64,000 bases of DNA from Nocardia rhizosphaerihabitans (GTDB lineage: Bacteria > Actinomycetota > Actinomycetes > Mycobacteriales > Mycobacteriaceae), in assembly GCF_014646295.1 (NCBI RefSeq), contig NZ_BMNE01000004.1, positions 310,001 through 374,000 of the forward strand. The letters run 5' to 3'. A program made the position numbers and the translations under genes. This document shows, piece by piece, positions 8,566 to 16,842 of this stretch (position 1 is its first letter; the number at the start of each line of letters is the position of its first letter). The notes beneath the pieces are model-generated. The model saw only the letters and a program-made list of their open reading frames with translations, did no database searches and had not been told where the DNA came from.

Positions 8566-11500
8566 ATGGATACAGCACCCGCAGGCGTCGTGATCGACCG
8601 CGCCGAGATCCGTGCCGCGATCGCCCGCCACCTCGACCTCGCCCCCGAGGACGTCGCCGACGCCACCGACCTCATCCAGCTCGGCCTCGACTCGATCCGC
8701 ACCATGAAGCTCGCAGGCGGCTGGCGCAAGCGCGGCATCGCCGTCAACTTCGCCCTGCTGGCCGCCCACCCGACGGTCGACGCCTGGTTCGCCCTACTCA
8801 ACGGCGCCGACCCGGACGACCTCGCGGCGAGCGCCGCCGAGGCGGCGAGCGCAACGGCTTCGGCTTCCGCTGTGGTGGCCGGCGTGACTCCGGGCGAATC
8901 CGTGATCGTGCCCGATGACGGCACCCCGTTCGCCCTCGCTCCCATGCAGCACGCGTACTGGATCGGGCGTTCGGACGCCCAGGAACTCGGCGGTGTCGCC
9001 GCGCACCTGTACGTCGAATTCGACGGTGCCGGTGTCGATCCGGAGCGGCTGGAGCGCGCGGTGGAGCAGCTGCTCGGCCGGCATCCCATGCTGCGCACCC
9101 GATTCCTGCCCGACGGCACCCAGCAGACTCTCGACCGGCCGGGACGCGCGGTGTACAGCGTGACCGATCTGCGCGAAGCGTCCGCCGAGGATGCCGAGCA
9201 GCGGCTCGAGGAGCTGCGGAGCGCGCGCACCCATCAGCGGATGGCGGTGCAGGACGGTCAGGTGATCGATATCGCGCTGACCCGGCTCGCCGACGGCCGC
9301 ACCCGCCTGCACCTCGATGTCGACATGCTCGCCGCCGACGCCATGAGCTACCGCATCCTCATCACCGACCTGGCCCGCCTCTACCACGGCGAACAGCTGC
9401 CGCCGCAGGACTACACCTTCCGCCAGTACCTGGCCGAACACCCCGCGGGAGCCGGCGAGGAGCATGCCCGCGACCGCGCCTGGTGGCAGGAACGCCTGCC
9501 CGAGCTGCCCGGTTCGCCGGAACTGCCGCAGGCCCAGCAGATCTCGGACCCCAGCCGCACGATCCGCCTGCACCGCTGGCTCTCCCCGCAGGCCAAGGCG
9601 CAGGTGTTCGACGCCGCGCACGCCCGCGGCATCACCCCGGCGATGGCGCTGGCCTCGGTGTTCGCCGAGACCATCGGCGGCTGGTCGGCGCAGCGCCGGT
9701 TCCTGCTGAACCTGCCGCTGTTCCACCGTGAGCCGGTGCACCCGCAGGTCGACGGCGTCGTCGGCGACTTCACCTCCTCGGTGCTGCTCGAGGTCGACGT
9801 CACCGAGCCCGCCACCGTCGCCGACCGCGCCCGCGCCCTCCAGCAGCGCCTGCACGAAGCGGGCGCGCACTCGGCCTACTCCGGCCTCGAGGTCCTGCGT
9901 GACCTCGGCCGTCACCGCGGCGAACCGGTGCTCGCCCCCATCGTCTACACCAGCGCCCTCAACCTGGGCGAACTGTTCGCCGACACCGTCACCGACACCT
10001 TCGGCGACCCGGTCTGGATCATCTCCCAGGGCCCGCAGGTACTCCTCGACGCCCAGATCACCGAAGTCCGCGGCGGCCTTCTCCTCAACTGGGACATCCG
10101 CGAATCCGCCTTCCCCGCAGGCATGGTCGACGTGATGTTCGCCCGCTACATCGAGGCGATCGAGCGGCTGGGCGGCCAGAGTTCCGCACTCACCGATTCG
10201 GTGGGTGGCGCCGAAGCAGCGATCACCGATGCGCACGATGGTGCCCAGGCGGCGATGGTCGGGGCCGTGTCCTCGGCGACCTCCGGCGAGCAGAGTGGCC
10301 GGGCGGTGTCGAGCGCCGTGATCGGCAGCGCTGGGTGGCAGGCCGAGGCCGGCGTGCGTATTCCGGTGGAGCAGGCGGCAACTCGCGCGCGGGTGAACGC
10401 CACTGCGGGCCCGGTGAGTGGGGGACTGCTGCATACCGGGTTCTTCGCGAACGCGGCGACGAATCCAGGTGCGCCCGCCGTGATCTGGGAGCCCGCCGGG
10501 CAACTGACCTACGGCGAGCTCGCTGCCGATGCGCTGGCGGTCGCCGGTGCGCTGCGTGAAGCCGGTGTGGCGCCGGGTGATTCGGTGGCGGTGCAGCTGC
10601 CGAAGGGTCCTGATCAGGTGCTCGCGGTGCTCGGCGTGCTCGCTGCCGGTGCGGTGTACGTGCCGATCGGCTTCGATCAGCCCGCCGCCCGGCGCGCGGA
10701 GATCCTGCGCACCGCGGATGCGGTCGCCGTGCTCACCGTTGGCGGCGCGCAGATTCCCGAAGCGCGGGCGATCGACCTCGCCGAGGCGCGAACGCATCAG
10801 GAACCGTTGGCGCGCCCCCTCTTCGGTGACCCGGAGAACATCGCCTACGTGCTGTTCACCTCCGGCTCCACCGGCAAGCCCAAGGGCGTCGAGGTCCCGC
10901 ATCGCGCCGCGATGAACACCATCGACGACCTGAACGAGCGCTTCGGCCTCGGCGCCGACGACCGGGCACTGGCCCTGTCGGCCCTGGAGTTCGACCTCTC
11001 CGTCTACGACATCTTCGGCCTGCTCGCCGCGGGTGGCGCGGTGGTCGCCGTGGACGATGCCCAGCGCGGCGACCCGGCCCGCTGGGTGGAACTCATCCGC
11101 CGCCACCGGGTTTCGATGCTGAACTGCGTCCCCAGCCTGCTCGACATGCTGCTGACCGCCGCCGCGGGCGAGCAGCTGCCGTCGCTGCGCACGGTGATCC
11201 TCGGCGGCGACTGGGTCGACGTCGCCCTGCCCGCCCGCCTGGCCGCGGTCGCCCCGGAGTGCCGGTTCGCCGGCCTCGGCGGCGCGACCGAGACCGCGAT
11301 CCACTCCACCATCTGCGAGGTCGTCCGCGCGCGGGTCCCCGCCGAGTGGAGCGCGGTGCCCTACGGCACCCCGCTGCGCAATGTGCAGTGCCGCGTCGTC
11401 GGGCCCGCAGGCACCGACTGCCCCGACTGGGTCACCGGTGAGCTGTGGATCGGTGGCGACGGCGTGGCCGCCGGATACCGTGCCGATCCGGAGCGCACCG

Positions 11501-12249
11501 CCGACCGGTTCGTCACCCACGAGGGTCTGCGCTGGTACCGCACCGGTGACCTGGCCCGCTACCTGCCCGACGGCGGCCTGGAATTCCTCGGCCGCGCCGA
11601 CCACCAGGTCAAGATCCGGGGCTACCGGGTCGAGCTCGGCGAGGTGGAGAGCGCCCTGCGCGCGGTGCCCGGCATCCGGCACGCGGTGGCCGCCGTGGTC
11701 GGCTCTGCCGCGCCGAAGCTGGTCGCCGCGATCGTCGCCACCCCGGACACCACCCTCGACATCGAGGCCGTGCTCGCCGCGACCGCCGAGCTGGTGCCCG
11801 CCTACATGGTCCCGACCCGGCTCGAACTGCTCGCCGAGCTCCCGCTCACCTCGAATGCCAAGCCGGACCGCAAGGCCGTCCGCGCGGTGCTCGAGAAGAG
11901 CGAGACGGCGACGGAATTCGTCGCGCCACGGACCGACCTCGAACGCGCGCTCGCCGCGGTGATCGGCGAGGTCCTCGCGACCGAGCAGATCGGCGTCACC
12001 GACGACTTCTTCGCCCTCGGCGGCGACTCGGTGCTGGCCACCACGGCGGTGGCCCGCATCCGCGAATGGCTCGACGCGCCCGACACCGTGGTCGCCGACC
12101 TGTTCACCGCCCGCAGCATCGCGGGCCTGGCCGCCCGCATGCTGGAGCGGGAGGCCGAGGCGGGCACCACGGGCAGGCTCGACGCGGTCGCCGCGATGTA
12201 CCTCGAGGTCGCCGCGATGACCGACGAGGAGATCCTCGCGCAGTCCTGA
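8566..12249 (+). CDS. mbtB: Siderophore NRPS, ArCP-Cy-A-PCP (MbtB-like)
   Basis: Receives salicylate from the ligase, condenses it with an amino acid and cyclises it to the hydroxyphenyl-oxazoline of mycobactin/nocobactin. Domains: aryl carrier (GLDS, Ser43), heterocyclisation domain from about residue 120 with DMLAADAMS (about 253-261) in place of the condensation HHxxxDG, adenylation domain (FTSGSTGKPKG near 763; FDLSVYD specificity region), peptidyl carrier (LGGDS, Ser near 1155). 1227 aa; unlike M. tuberculosis MbtB there is no C-terminal thioesterase. Start: ATG 8566 has AAGGAG at 8549-8554; GTG 8554 is the in-frame alternative. An Ala-rich linker (residues about 535-620) separates Cy and A. 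Ser/Thr is the expected substrate; the binding pocket cannot exclude Cys. Confidence 0.92.
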   Translation: MDTAPAGVVIDRAEIRAAIARHLDLAPEDVADATDLIQLGLDSIRTMKLAGGWRKRGIAVNFALLAAHPTVDAWFALLNGADPDDLAASAAEAASATASASAVVAGVTPGESVIVPDDGTPFALAPMQHAYWIGRSDAQELGGVAAHLYVEFDGAGVDPERLERAVEQLLGRHPMLRTRFLPDGTQQTLDRPGRAVYSVTDLREASAEDAEQRLEELRSARTHQRMAVQDGQVIDIALTRLADGRTRLHLDVDMLAADAMSYRILITDLARLYHGEQLPPQDYTFRQYLAEHPAGAGEEHARDRAWWQERLPELPGSPELPQAQQISDPSRTIRLHRWLSPQAKAQVFDAAHARGITPAMALASVFAETIGGWSAQRRFLLNLPLFHREPVHPQVDGVVGDFTSSVLLEVDVTEPATVADRARALQQRLHEAGAHSAYSGLEVLRDLGRHRGEPVLAPIVYTSALNLGELFADTVTDTFGDPVWIISQGPQVLLDAQITEVRGGLLLNWDIRESAFPAGMVDVMFARYIEAIERLGGQSSALTDSVGGAEAAITDAHDGAQAAMVGAVSSATSGEQSGRAVSSAVIGSAGWQAEAGVRIPVEQAATRARVNATAGPVSGGLLHTGFFANAATNPGAPAVIWEPAGQLTYGELAADALAVAGALREAGVAPGDSVAVQLPKGPDQVLAVLGVLAAGAVYVPIGFDQPAARRAEILRTADAVAVLTVGGAQIPEARAIDLAEARTHQEPLARPLFGDPENIAYVLFTSGSTGKPKGVEVPHRAAMNTIDDLNERFGLGADDRALALSALEFDLSVYDIFGLLAAGGAVVAVDDAQRGDPARWVELIRRHRVSMLNCVPSLLDMLLTAAAGEQLPSLRTVILGGDWVDVALPARLAAVAPECRFAGLGGATETAIHSTICEVVRARVPAEWSAVPYGTPLRNVQCRVVGPAGTDCPDWVTGELWIGGDGVAAGYRADPERTADRFVTHEGLRWYRTGDLARYLPDGGLEFLGRADHQVKIRGYRVELGEVESALRAVPGIRHAVAAVVGSAAPKLVAAIVATPDTTLDIEAVLAATAELVPAYMVPTRLELLAELPLTSNAKPDRKAVRAVLEKSETATEFVAPRTDLERALAAVIGEVLATEQIGVTDDFFALGGDSVLATTAVARIREWLDAPDTVVADLFTARSIAGLAARMLEREAEAGTTGRLDAVAAMYLEVAAMTDEEILAQS

Positions 12250-12257
12250 CCGCCCAG

Positions 12258-12284
12258 GAGCCGGTGCGAACCATGCACCGGCTC
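12258..12284 (+). terminator. Terminator after the NRPS gene
   Basis: Perfect 10-bp stem GAGCCGGTGC (12258-12267) with 12275-12284, 7-nt loop, starting 9 nt after the stop codon. Confidence 0.75.
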
Positions 12285-12314
12285 TTGCCGATTCGCGATT
12301 TTCGCAGGTCGCAG

Positions 12315-12320
12315 TAGACT
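12315..12320 (+). promoter_or_regulatory. -10 element of a leaderless promoter for the SDR gene
   Basis: TAGACT followed by exactly 7 nt and then the GTG start at 12328. No Shine-Dalgarno sequence is present, so transcription probably begins at the start codon. Confidence 0.6.
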
Positions 12321-12327
12321 TTCGCCA

Positions 12328-13191
12328 GTGAGTAAGTGGACTACCGCGAACCTGCCCGACCAGACCGGCCGCACCATCGTCGTCACCGGAGCCAACAGTG
12401 GGTTAGGCGCCGCCACCGCGCGGGCGCTGTCCGCCGCGGGCGCCAAGGTGATTCTGGCCTGTCGAGATACGGGCAAGGCGGAGCGGGTCGCGGCGAGCAT
12501 GCCGGGCGCGACCGAGGTCCGTGAGCTCGACCTGGCGAACCTGAACTCGGTCCGCGCCTTCACCGACTCGATCGAGCGGGTCGACGTGCTGATCAACAAC
12601 GCGGGCGTGATGGCGCTGCCGTTGCGCCGTACCGCCGACGGCTTCGAAATGCAGTTCGGCACCAACCACCTCGGCCACTTCGCGCTCACCAACCTGCTGC
12701 TCGACCGGATCACCGATCGCGTGGTCACCGTCTCCAGCGGCGCGCACCGCATCGGCCGGATCGACCTGGACGACCCCAACTGGGAGCGCCGCCGCTACGA
12801 CCGCTGGCTCGCCTACGGTCAGTCCAAGCTGGCCAACCTGATGTTCGCCTACGAACTGCAGCGCAGGCTCTCCGGTGAGGGCTCGGCGGTGGTCTCGGTG
12901 GCCGCGCACCCCGGCTACGCCGCGACCGAACTCATGTCGCACACCGAATCCATCCAGGACGCGATCATGTGGCTGGGCAACCGCACGCTGGCCCAGAGCG
13001 CCGAGCAGGGCGCGCTGCCGACCCTGTTCGCGGCTGCCGCCGACATCGTGCCCGGCGCGTTCTACGGCCCCGACGGCCTGCTCGGCCTGCGCGGATACCC
13101 GGCCCGCTGCGGCAGCACCGGCGCGTCGAAGGATCGCGCGGTGGCCTCCGAGCTGTGGGAGCTCTCCGAGAAGCTCTGCGGCCTGATCTGA
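12328..13191 (+). CDS. Short-chain dehydrogenase/reductase
   Basis: Classical SDR of the retinol dehydrogenase/protochlorophyllide reductase-like group. The Rossmann motif TGANSGLG (residues 12-19), NNAG (about 90) and the catalytic YGQSK (about 165) are all present. 287 aa, cytoplasmic, NADP(H) preference likely, substrate unknown. It starts at GTG 12328 with a leaderless-type promoter. It is followed by a carboxymuconolactone decarboxylase-like gene and a convergent NmrA-type gene; these are the three protein types (COE) typically linked to ECF41 sigma factors. Confidence 0.88.
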   Translation: MSKWTTANLPDQTGRTIVVTGANSGLGAATARALSAAGAKVILACRDTGKAERVAASMPGATEVRELDLANLNSVRAFTDSIERVDVLINNAGVMALPLRRTADGFEMQFGTNHLGHFALTNLLLDRITDRVVTVSSGAHRIGRIDLDDPNWERRRYDRWLAYGQSKLANLMFAYELQRRLSGEGSAVVSVAAHPGYAATELMSHTESIQDAIMWLGNRTLAQSAEQGALPTLFAAAADIVPGAFYGPDGLLGLRGYPARCGSTGASKDRAVASELWELSEKLCGLI

Positions 13192-13221
13192 AGATTGGTG
13201 ACCGGCATCACATTCGGGTGC

Positions 13222-13249
13222 TGTCACACCTCGGGGTGGTTCCCTCGTC
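13222..13249 (+). promoter_or_regulatory. ECF41-type promoter
   Basis: TGTCACA (13222-13228), a 17-nt spacer, then CGTC (13246-13249): this is the -35/-10 pair reported for ECF41 sigma factors, whose targets encode COE proteins. It lies 38 nt before the start of a carboxymuconolactone decarboxylase-like gene. A SigJ/ECF41-like sigma factor gene is at 20926-21819. Confidence 0.75.
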
Positions 13250-13287
13250 CTCTCTGTAGAACCCCACAGGACGACGAAGGAGCCACC

Positions 13288-13758
13288 ATGGAACCGCGCT
13301 TCAACCTCTACGCCAACCCCGTCGCGGCCAGCTTCACCAAGCGATTGATCATGGCGAGCAAGGTCATCGACGATTCCCCGCTGGACAAGGCCACCTACGA
13401 ACTGGTGAAGATCCGGGCCTCGCAGATCAACGGCTGTAGCTACTGCACCGACATGCACACCAAGGACGCCGCGCACGCGGGCGAGTCCGCGACGCGGCTG
13501 AACCTGGTCGCCGCCTGGCACGAGGCCACTGTCTTCACCGAGGCCGAGCGGGCCGCCCTCGCGCTGACCGAGGAGGCGACCCGCGCCGCCGACGGTGGCC
13601 GGATCACCGACGACACCTGGGAGCAGGTGCGCAAGCACTACGACGACAACCAGATCGCCGCCCTGATCGCCGCCATCGCGATGATCAACGCCTGGAACCG
13701 GATGAACGCCATCGCCCGCACCCCGGCCGGCGACTACGTGCCGGGTCAGTGGGGCTGA
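13288..13758 (+). CDS. Carboxymuconolactone decarboxylase/AhpD-like protein
   Basis: 156-aa AhpD-fold protein. The redox motif CSYC with a following His (INGCSYCTDMHTKDAAHAG) marks the peroxidase/alkylhydroperoxidase-like branch, so it probably acts in peroxide or thiol redox chemistry rather than aromatic ring decarboxylation. ATG 13288 has GAAGGAG about 6 nt upstream; an upstream in-frame start (13195) overlaps the promoter and is rejected. The ECF41-type promoter makes it the likely COE target of the sigma factor at 20926. Confidence 0.9.
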   Translation: MEPRFNLYANPVAASFTKRLIMASKVIDDSPLDKATYELVKIRASQINGCSYCTDMHTKDAAHAGESATRLNLVAAWHEATVFTEAERAALALTEEATRAADGGRITDDTWEQVRKHYDDNQIAALIAAIAMINAWNRMNAIARTPAGDYVPGQWG

Positions 13759-13795
13759 GCGACCCCGCTCCGGTCCCGCTGCCCGGCTCCGTCGA

Positions 13796-14611
13796 CTACG
13801 TGCGGTGGGTCCGGGCGAATCGATGCCCGTGTTCGGCCGCCCACTGCGCGAAGGTGCGGGCTGGGCGGCCGAGCACCTGCTCCACGGTCGGGTCGACCGT
13901 GTACGACTCCGGGCTCGACTCGGCGTACCAGCCGATGACATAGTCCGCGTCGGCCTTCGAGACACCGGTCGCCATGAGCCGGTCGACCGCCTGCTGATGG
14001 GTGATCCTGGCGAACTCGATCGGCCTGCCCGCCGCCTCGGCCAGGATCGCGATCCGCTCGCGCGGGGTGATGGCCGCGGGTCCGGTCAGGTTGTAGGAAC
14101 GGCCGTGGTGACCGTCCTCGAGCAGCGCCACGGCCGCGACCGCGCCGATATCGGCTTCGTGGACCACCGCGCTCGGATGGTCGTAGGGCTCGCGCACGAC
14201 GCCGTCGGCCAGGATCGGCTCGAGCCAGGTGAGCGTGTTCGACATGAACTCCTGCGGCTCCAGCCGCGTCCACTCCACCCCGGACTCCGCGATCGCCTCC
14301 TCGACCGGGCCGACCCCGCCGCCCCAGACGACGGTGATGCGGCGCACCCCCGCCTCGACGGCCCGGCCGATCAGCTCGGGCCCGAGCCCGGCGGTCACCG
14401 TCACATGCAGCCGGTCGACGCCGTGCCAGGCGTCGTCGAGCGTGGACGGCTCGTTGTGGGTGCCGGTGACCAGCTCCACCTCCGGACCGAGCAAGGTACG
14501 CGCGGCGGCGGCATCGCGCGTGACCGCCTTGACCTTCTCTCCGCGGCCGACGAGTTCGCGTACCACCTGGCGTCCGGTGTTTCCCGTAGCGCCCGTAACC
14601 AGTGTTGTCAC
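13796..14611 (-). CDS. NmrA-like NAD(P)-binding protein
   Basis: Atypical SDR of the NmrA/quinone oxidoreductase-2 group: N-terminal GATGNTGRQV Rossmann motif, no YxxxK catalytic pair, C-terminal substrate-like region. 271 aa from GTG 14611, preceded by AAGGAAA; the frame is open to 14923 but that extension lacks homology signs. Such proteins sense NADP(H) redox state or reduce quinones. It is convergent with the decarboxylase-like gene. Its promoter has a 19-bp spacer like those activated by MerR-family regulators (see 14638-14668). Confidence 0.87.
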   Translation of the reverse strand: MTTLVTGATGNTGRQVVRELVGRGEKVKAVTRDAAAARTLLGPEVELVTGTHNEPSTLDDAWHGVDRLHVTVTAGLGPELIGRAVEAGVRRITVVWGGGVGPVEEAIAESGVEWTRLEPQEFMSNTLTWLEPILADGVVREPYDHPSAVVHEADIGAVAAVALLEDGHHGRSYNLTGPAAITPRERIAILAEAAGRPIEFARITHQQAVDRLMATGVSKADADYVIGWYAESSPESYTVDPTVEQVLGRPARTFAQWAAEHGHRFARTHRT

Positions 14612-14637
14612 AGTCGATTTCCTTTCCTCGGCCACCA

Positions 14638-14668
14638 ACGCTAAAAGCTCGAGCAAGGTAGAGGTCAA
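14638..14668 (-). promoter_or_regulatory. MerR-type promoter (19-bp spacer) for the NmrA-like gene
   Basis: On the minus strand TTGACC (14663-14668) and TAGCGT (14638-14643) are separated by 19 bp, a spacing typical of MerR/SoxR-activated promoters. The spacer holds a partial dyad, CTCTA ... TCGAG. No MerR gene is present in the window. Confidence 0.5.
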
Positions 14669-14757
14669 GGCTTCCGGGCTGGAGATCCGCCGACGCGCAG
14701 GTGTGATGGTCCGCACTCCGGGCAACCTTGCCCCGGTTGGCGGCGTTTCACCGGTGG

Positions 14758-14763
14758 TACAGT
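14758..14763 (+). promoter_or_regulatory. -10 element of the DAHP synthase leader transcript
   Basis: TACAGT followed by 7 nt and the ATG of the leader peptide at 14771, so the leader would be translated from a leaderless mRNA. A bulged inverted repeat (CCGGGCAA/TTGCCCCGG, 14718-14736) lies upstream and could be an operator. Confidence 0.6.
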
Positions 14764-14770
14764 CCACGGC

Positions 14771-14839
14771 ATGCAGCGCGCATATTTCTGGTTTAGCGAG
14801 CCGGCCCTGGGTGGGCCGGTCTGCGACCCTGCGCGCTGA
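14771..14839 (+). CDS. Aromatic amino acid leader peptide (attenuator uORF)
   Basis: A 22-codon ORF beginning MQRAYFWFSEP. Codons 5-8 encode Tyr, Phe, Trp and Phe in a row, i.e. all three aromatic products of the pathway whose first enzyme is encoded 87 nt downstream. A TACAGT -10 element 7 nt before the ATG suggests leaderless transcription. Stalling at the aromatic codons would mask the hairpin arm starting at 14797. I infer ribosome-mediated attenuation; it has not been demonstrated here. Confidence 0.75.
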   Translation: MQRAYFWFSEPALGGPVCDPAR

Positions 14840-14874
14840 CTTCTTCCACCCCGAGCCGGACACTGACCGGCTCG
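14797..14874 (+). promoter_or_regulatory. Candidate transcription attenuator with alternative hairpins
   Basis: Four pairing segments: A CGAGCCGGCCC (14797-14807), B GGGCCGGT (14813-14820), C CGAGCCGG (14852-14859), D ACCGGCTCG (14866-14874). A:B (7 bp) and C:D (8 bp) can form together. Alternatively D pairs with B (8 bp, one G-U) or with A, because A and C share CGAGCCGG. B:D and C:D exclude one another, as antiterminator and terminator do. C:D has no U-tract. Confidence 0.6.
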
Positions 14875-14925
14875 ACGGGTTCGCGAAAGTCCGTGGGTCG
14901 GCCTCGAAGAATAGGAAACCCACAC

Positions 14926-16014
14926 ATGACCACCGCAGCCGATGTCGACTCGCGGCATTCCGACCTCGATGACCAGCGCACCCTCAGCGTGAGCCCCCTG
15001 CGCTCGCCCGCCGAGGTCCGCACGGTCCACCCCATCACCGACGAGCTCGCCGACACCGTTCGTGCGGGCCGCAAAGCCACCGTCGACGTGCTCAACGGCG
15101 ACGACGACCGCCTCATGGTGATCGTCGGCCCGTGCTCGGTGCACGACCCGGCCGCCGCGCTGGACTACGCCCGCAAGCTGGCCGCCAAGGCCGAGGAGCT
15201 GAGCGACCGGCTGCACGTGGTGATGCGCGTGTACTTCGAGAAGCCGCGCACGACGCTGGGCTGGAAGGGCCTGATCAACGATCCGCACCTGGACGGTTCG
15301 TTCGACGTCAACACCGGCCTCGGCATCGGCCGCAAGGTGCTCGTCGACATCACCGCACTCGGCCTGCCCGTCGCGTGTGAGTTCCTCGACCCGATCACCC
15401 CGCAATACATCGCCGACTTGGTCTCCTACGGCGCGATCGGCGCCCGCACCGCCGCCAGCCAGGTGCACCGCCAGCTCTCGAGCGCGCTGTCCATGCCGGT
15501 CGGCATCAAGAACGGCACCGACGGTGACGTGCAGGTCGCCGTCGACGGCGTGCGCGCCGCGGCGGCCAGCCACGTCTTCCCCGGCACCGACCTCGACGGC
15601 CGCTCCGCGCTGATCCGCACCACCGGCAACCCGGACTGCCACGTCATCCTGCGCGGTGGCAGCAACGGCACCAACTACGACGCCGCCTCGGTCGCCGAGG
15701 CCAAGCTGCGGCTGGAGAAGTCCTCGCTGGCCCAGCGCGTTGTCGTCGACGCCAGCCACGGCAACAGCAACAAGGACCACAACCGCCAGGTCGACGTCGT
15801 CACCGATATCGCCGAGCGGCTCGCCGGCGGTGAGCAGGGTGTGGTCGGCGTGATGCTGGAGTCGTTCCTCGTCGCGGGCCGCCAGGACCTGACCCTCGGC
15901 AAGGCCGACGAGCTCACCTACGGCCAGTCCATCACCGACGCGTGCATCGACTGGAACGTCACCGCCGCCCAGCTCGACCGGCTCGCCGCCGCCGTCGAAT
16001 CCCGTCGCGGCTGA
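14926..16014 (+). CDS. aroG: 3-deoxy-7-phosphoheptulonate synthase, class I
   Basis: First step of the shikimate pathway: condenses phosphoenolpyruvate and erythrose-4-phosphate to DAHP. Class I (AroFGH-type) motifs: VGPCSVHDPAAAL (PEP/metal site), RVYFEKPRTTLGWKG, LRGGSNGTNY and DASHGNS with its metal-binding His. 362 aa, close to E. coli AroG (350). ATG 14926 is preceded by AGGAAA (14913-14918); GTG 14893 is less likely. Mycobacteria mainly use a class II enzyme, so a class I enzyme under its own attenuator is notable. It also feeds chorismate to the salicylate synthase at 5289. Confidence 0.93.
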   Translation: MTTAADVDSRHSDLDDQRTLSVSPLRSPAEVRTVHPITDELADTVRAGRKATVDVLNGDDDRLMVIVGPCSVHDPAAALDYARKLAAKAEELSDRLHVVMRVYFEKPRTTLGWKGLINDPHLDGSFDVNTGLGIGRKVLVDITALGLPVACEFLDPITPQYIADLVSYGAIGARTAASQVHRQLSSALSMPVGIKNGTDGDVQVAVDGVRAAAASHVFPGTDLDGRSALIRTTGNPDCHVILRGGSNGTNYDAASVAEAKLRLEKSSLAQRVVVDASHGNSNKDHNRQVDVVTDIAERLAGGEQGVVGVMLESFLVAGRQDLTLGKADELTYGQSITDACIDWNVTAAQLDRLAAAVESRRG

Positions 16015-16024
16015 GTTCTTTTCG

Positions 16025-16058
16025 CACTGTGGCCCCGGAATGTTCCGGGGCCACAGTG
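16025..16058. terminator. Bidirectional terminator after DAHP synthase
   Basis: Perfect 16-bp stem (CACTGTGGCCCCGGAA at 16025-16040 with 16043-16058) with a 2-nt centre, between convergent stops. Confidence 0.88.
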
Positions 16059-16066
16059 CTTTCCGG

Positions 16067-16684
16067 CTACTGGTTCTGCACGGCGAGGCGACCGGCGAGC
16101 GCGACGAAGGACGCGCCGAAGACGCGGCGCATCCACGTCACGACGGCCGGGCGCGACAGGATGTGCGAGCGCACCGCCGCCGCGGCCGCGCCGTAGATCG
16201 CGAACACCACGAATGTCGCCAGCATGAACACGCCGCTCAGTTCGAGCATGCGCGCCAAGGCGTTCGGCGCGCCGGTCGGCACGAACTGGGGCAGGAACGC
16301 GAAGAAGAAGATCGTCAGCTTCGGGTTGAGGATATTGAGCAGGATCGCCGAGGTGACCACCTTGCGCGCCGAGGGCGGCGGGCCGGACTCGCCCTCGGGA
16401 ATCGCGAGCGCGCCCTTGTCGCGGAAGGTGTTCCACGCCATGTACAGCAGGTAGGCGACCCCGAGATATTTCAAGGTCTGGAAGGCCACGGCGCTGGCGT
16501 TCAATACCGCGGCCAGGCCGGTAATGGCGGCGAGCATGTGCGGGACGATGCCGAGGGTGCACCCGAAGGAGGCGATCACGCTGGCTCGCGCTCCCCGTGC
16601 GAGTCCGGCGGCGAGTGTGAACAGGACGCCGGTGCCCGGCGTGGCGACGATGACGAGCGTCGTCAGAGCGAACTCGATACTCAT
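16067..16684 (-). CDS. LysE/RhtB family exporter
   Basis: Polytopic membrane exporter of amino acids or similar small molecules. The N-terminus (TLVIVATPGTGVLFTL) carries the LysE-family PGP-like region (here PGT), followed by about six hydrophobic segments. 205 aa is the standard size. It starts at ATG 16684. Convergent with DAHP synthase; the cargo cannot be read from sequence. A second LysE paralogue lies at 24203-24847. Confidence 0.9.
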   Translation of the reverse strand: MSIEFALTTLVIVATPGTGVLFTLAAGLARGARASVIASFGCTLGIVPHMLAAITGLAAVLNASAVAFQTLKYLGVAYLLYMAWNTFRDKGALAIPEGESGPPPSARKVVTSAILLNILNPKLTIFFFAFLPQFVPTGAPNALARMLELSGVFMLATFVVFAIYGAAAAAVRSHILSRPAVVTWMRRVFGASFVALAGRLAVQNQ

Positions 16685-16842
16685 CTCCCGCAGCGTAACC
16701 GGGAGTGGGCGCCGGCGGAATACCCGTCAGTCCACGGTGTAGGCCCAGGTTCGTCGATGTGTGCGATCGTGGTTGTCCTCATAGGCGCGGCTCATGGTCA
16801 GGGTGGCAGATTCCCGGCACGTGGGTGACGGCAGACTGAGAG

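Noticed and set aside
8794-11682. 962-aa open frame antisense to the NRPS gene
   Set aside because: Composition (His/Arg/Gly/Asp-rich, no family motifs) is that of an antisense shadow of GC-rich coding DNA; the sense strand encodes a complete NRPS.
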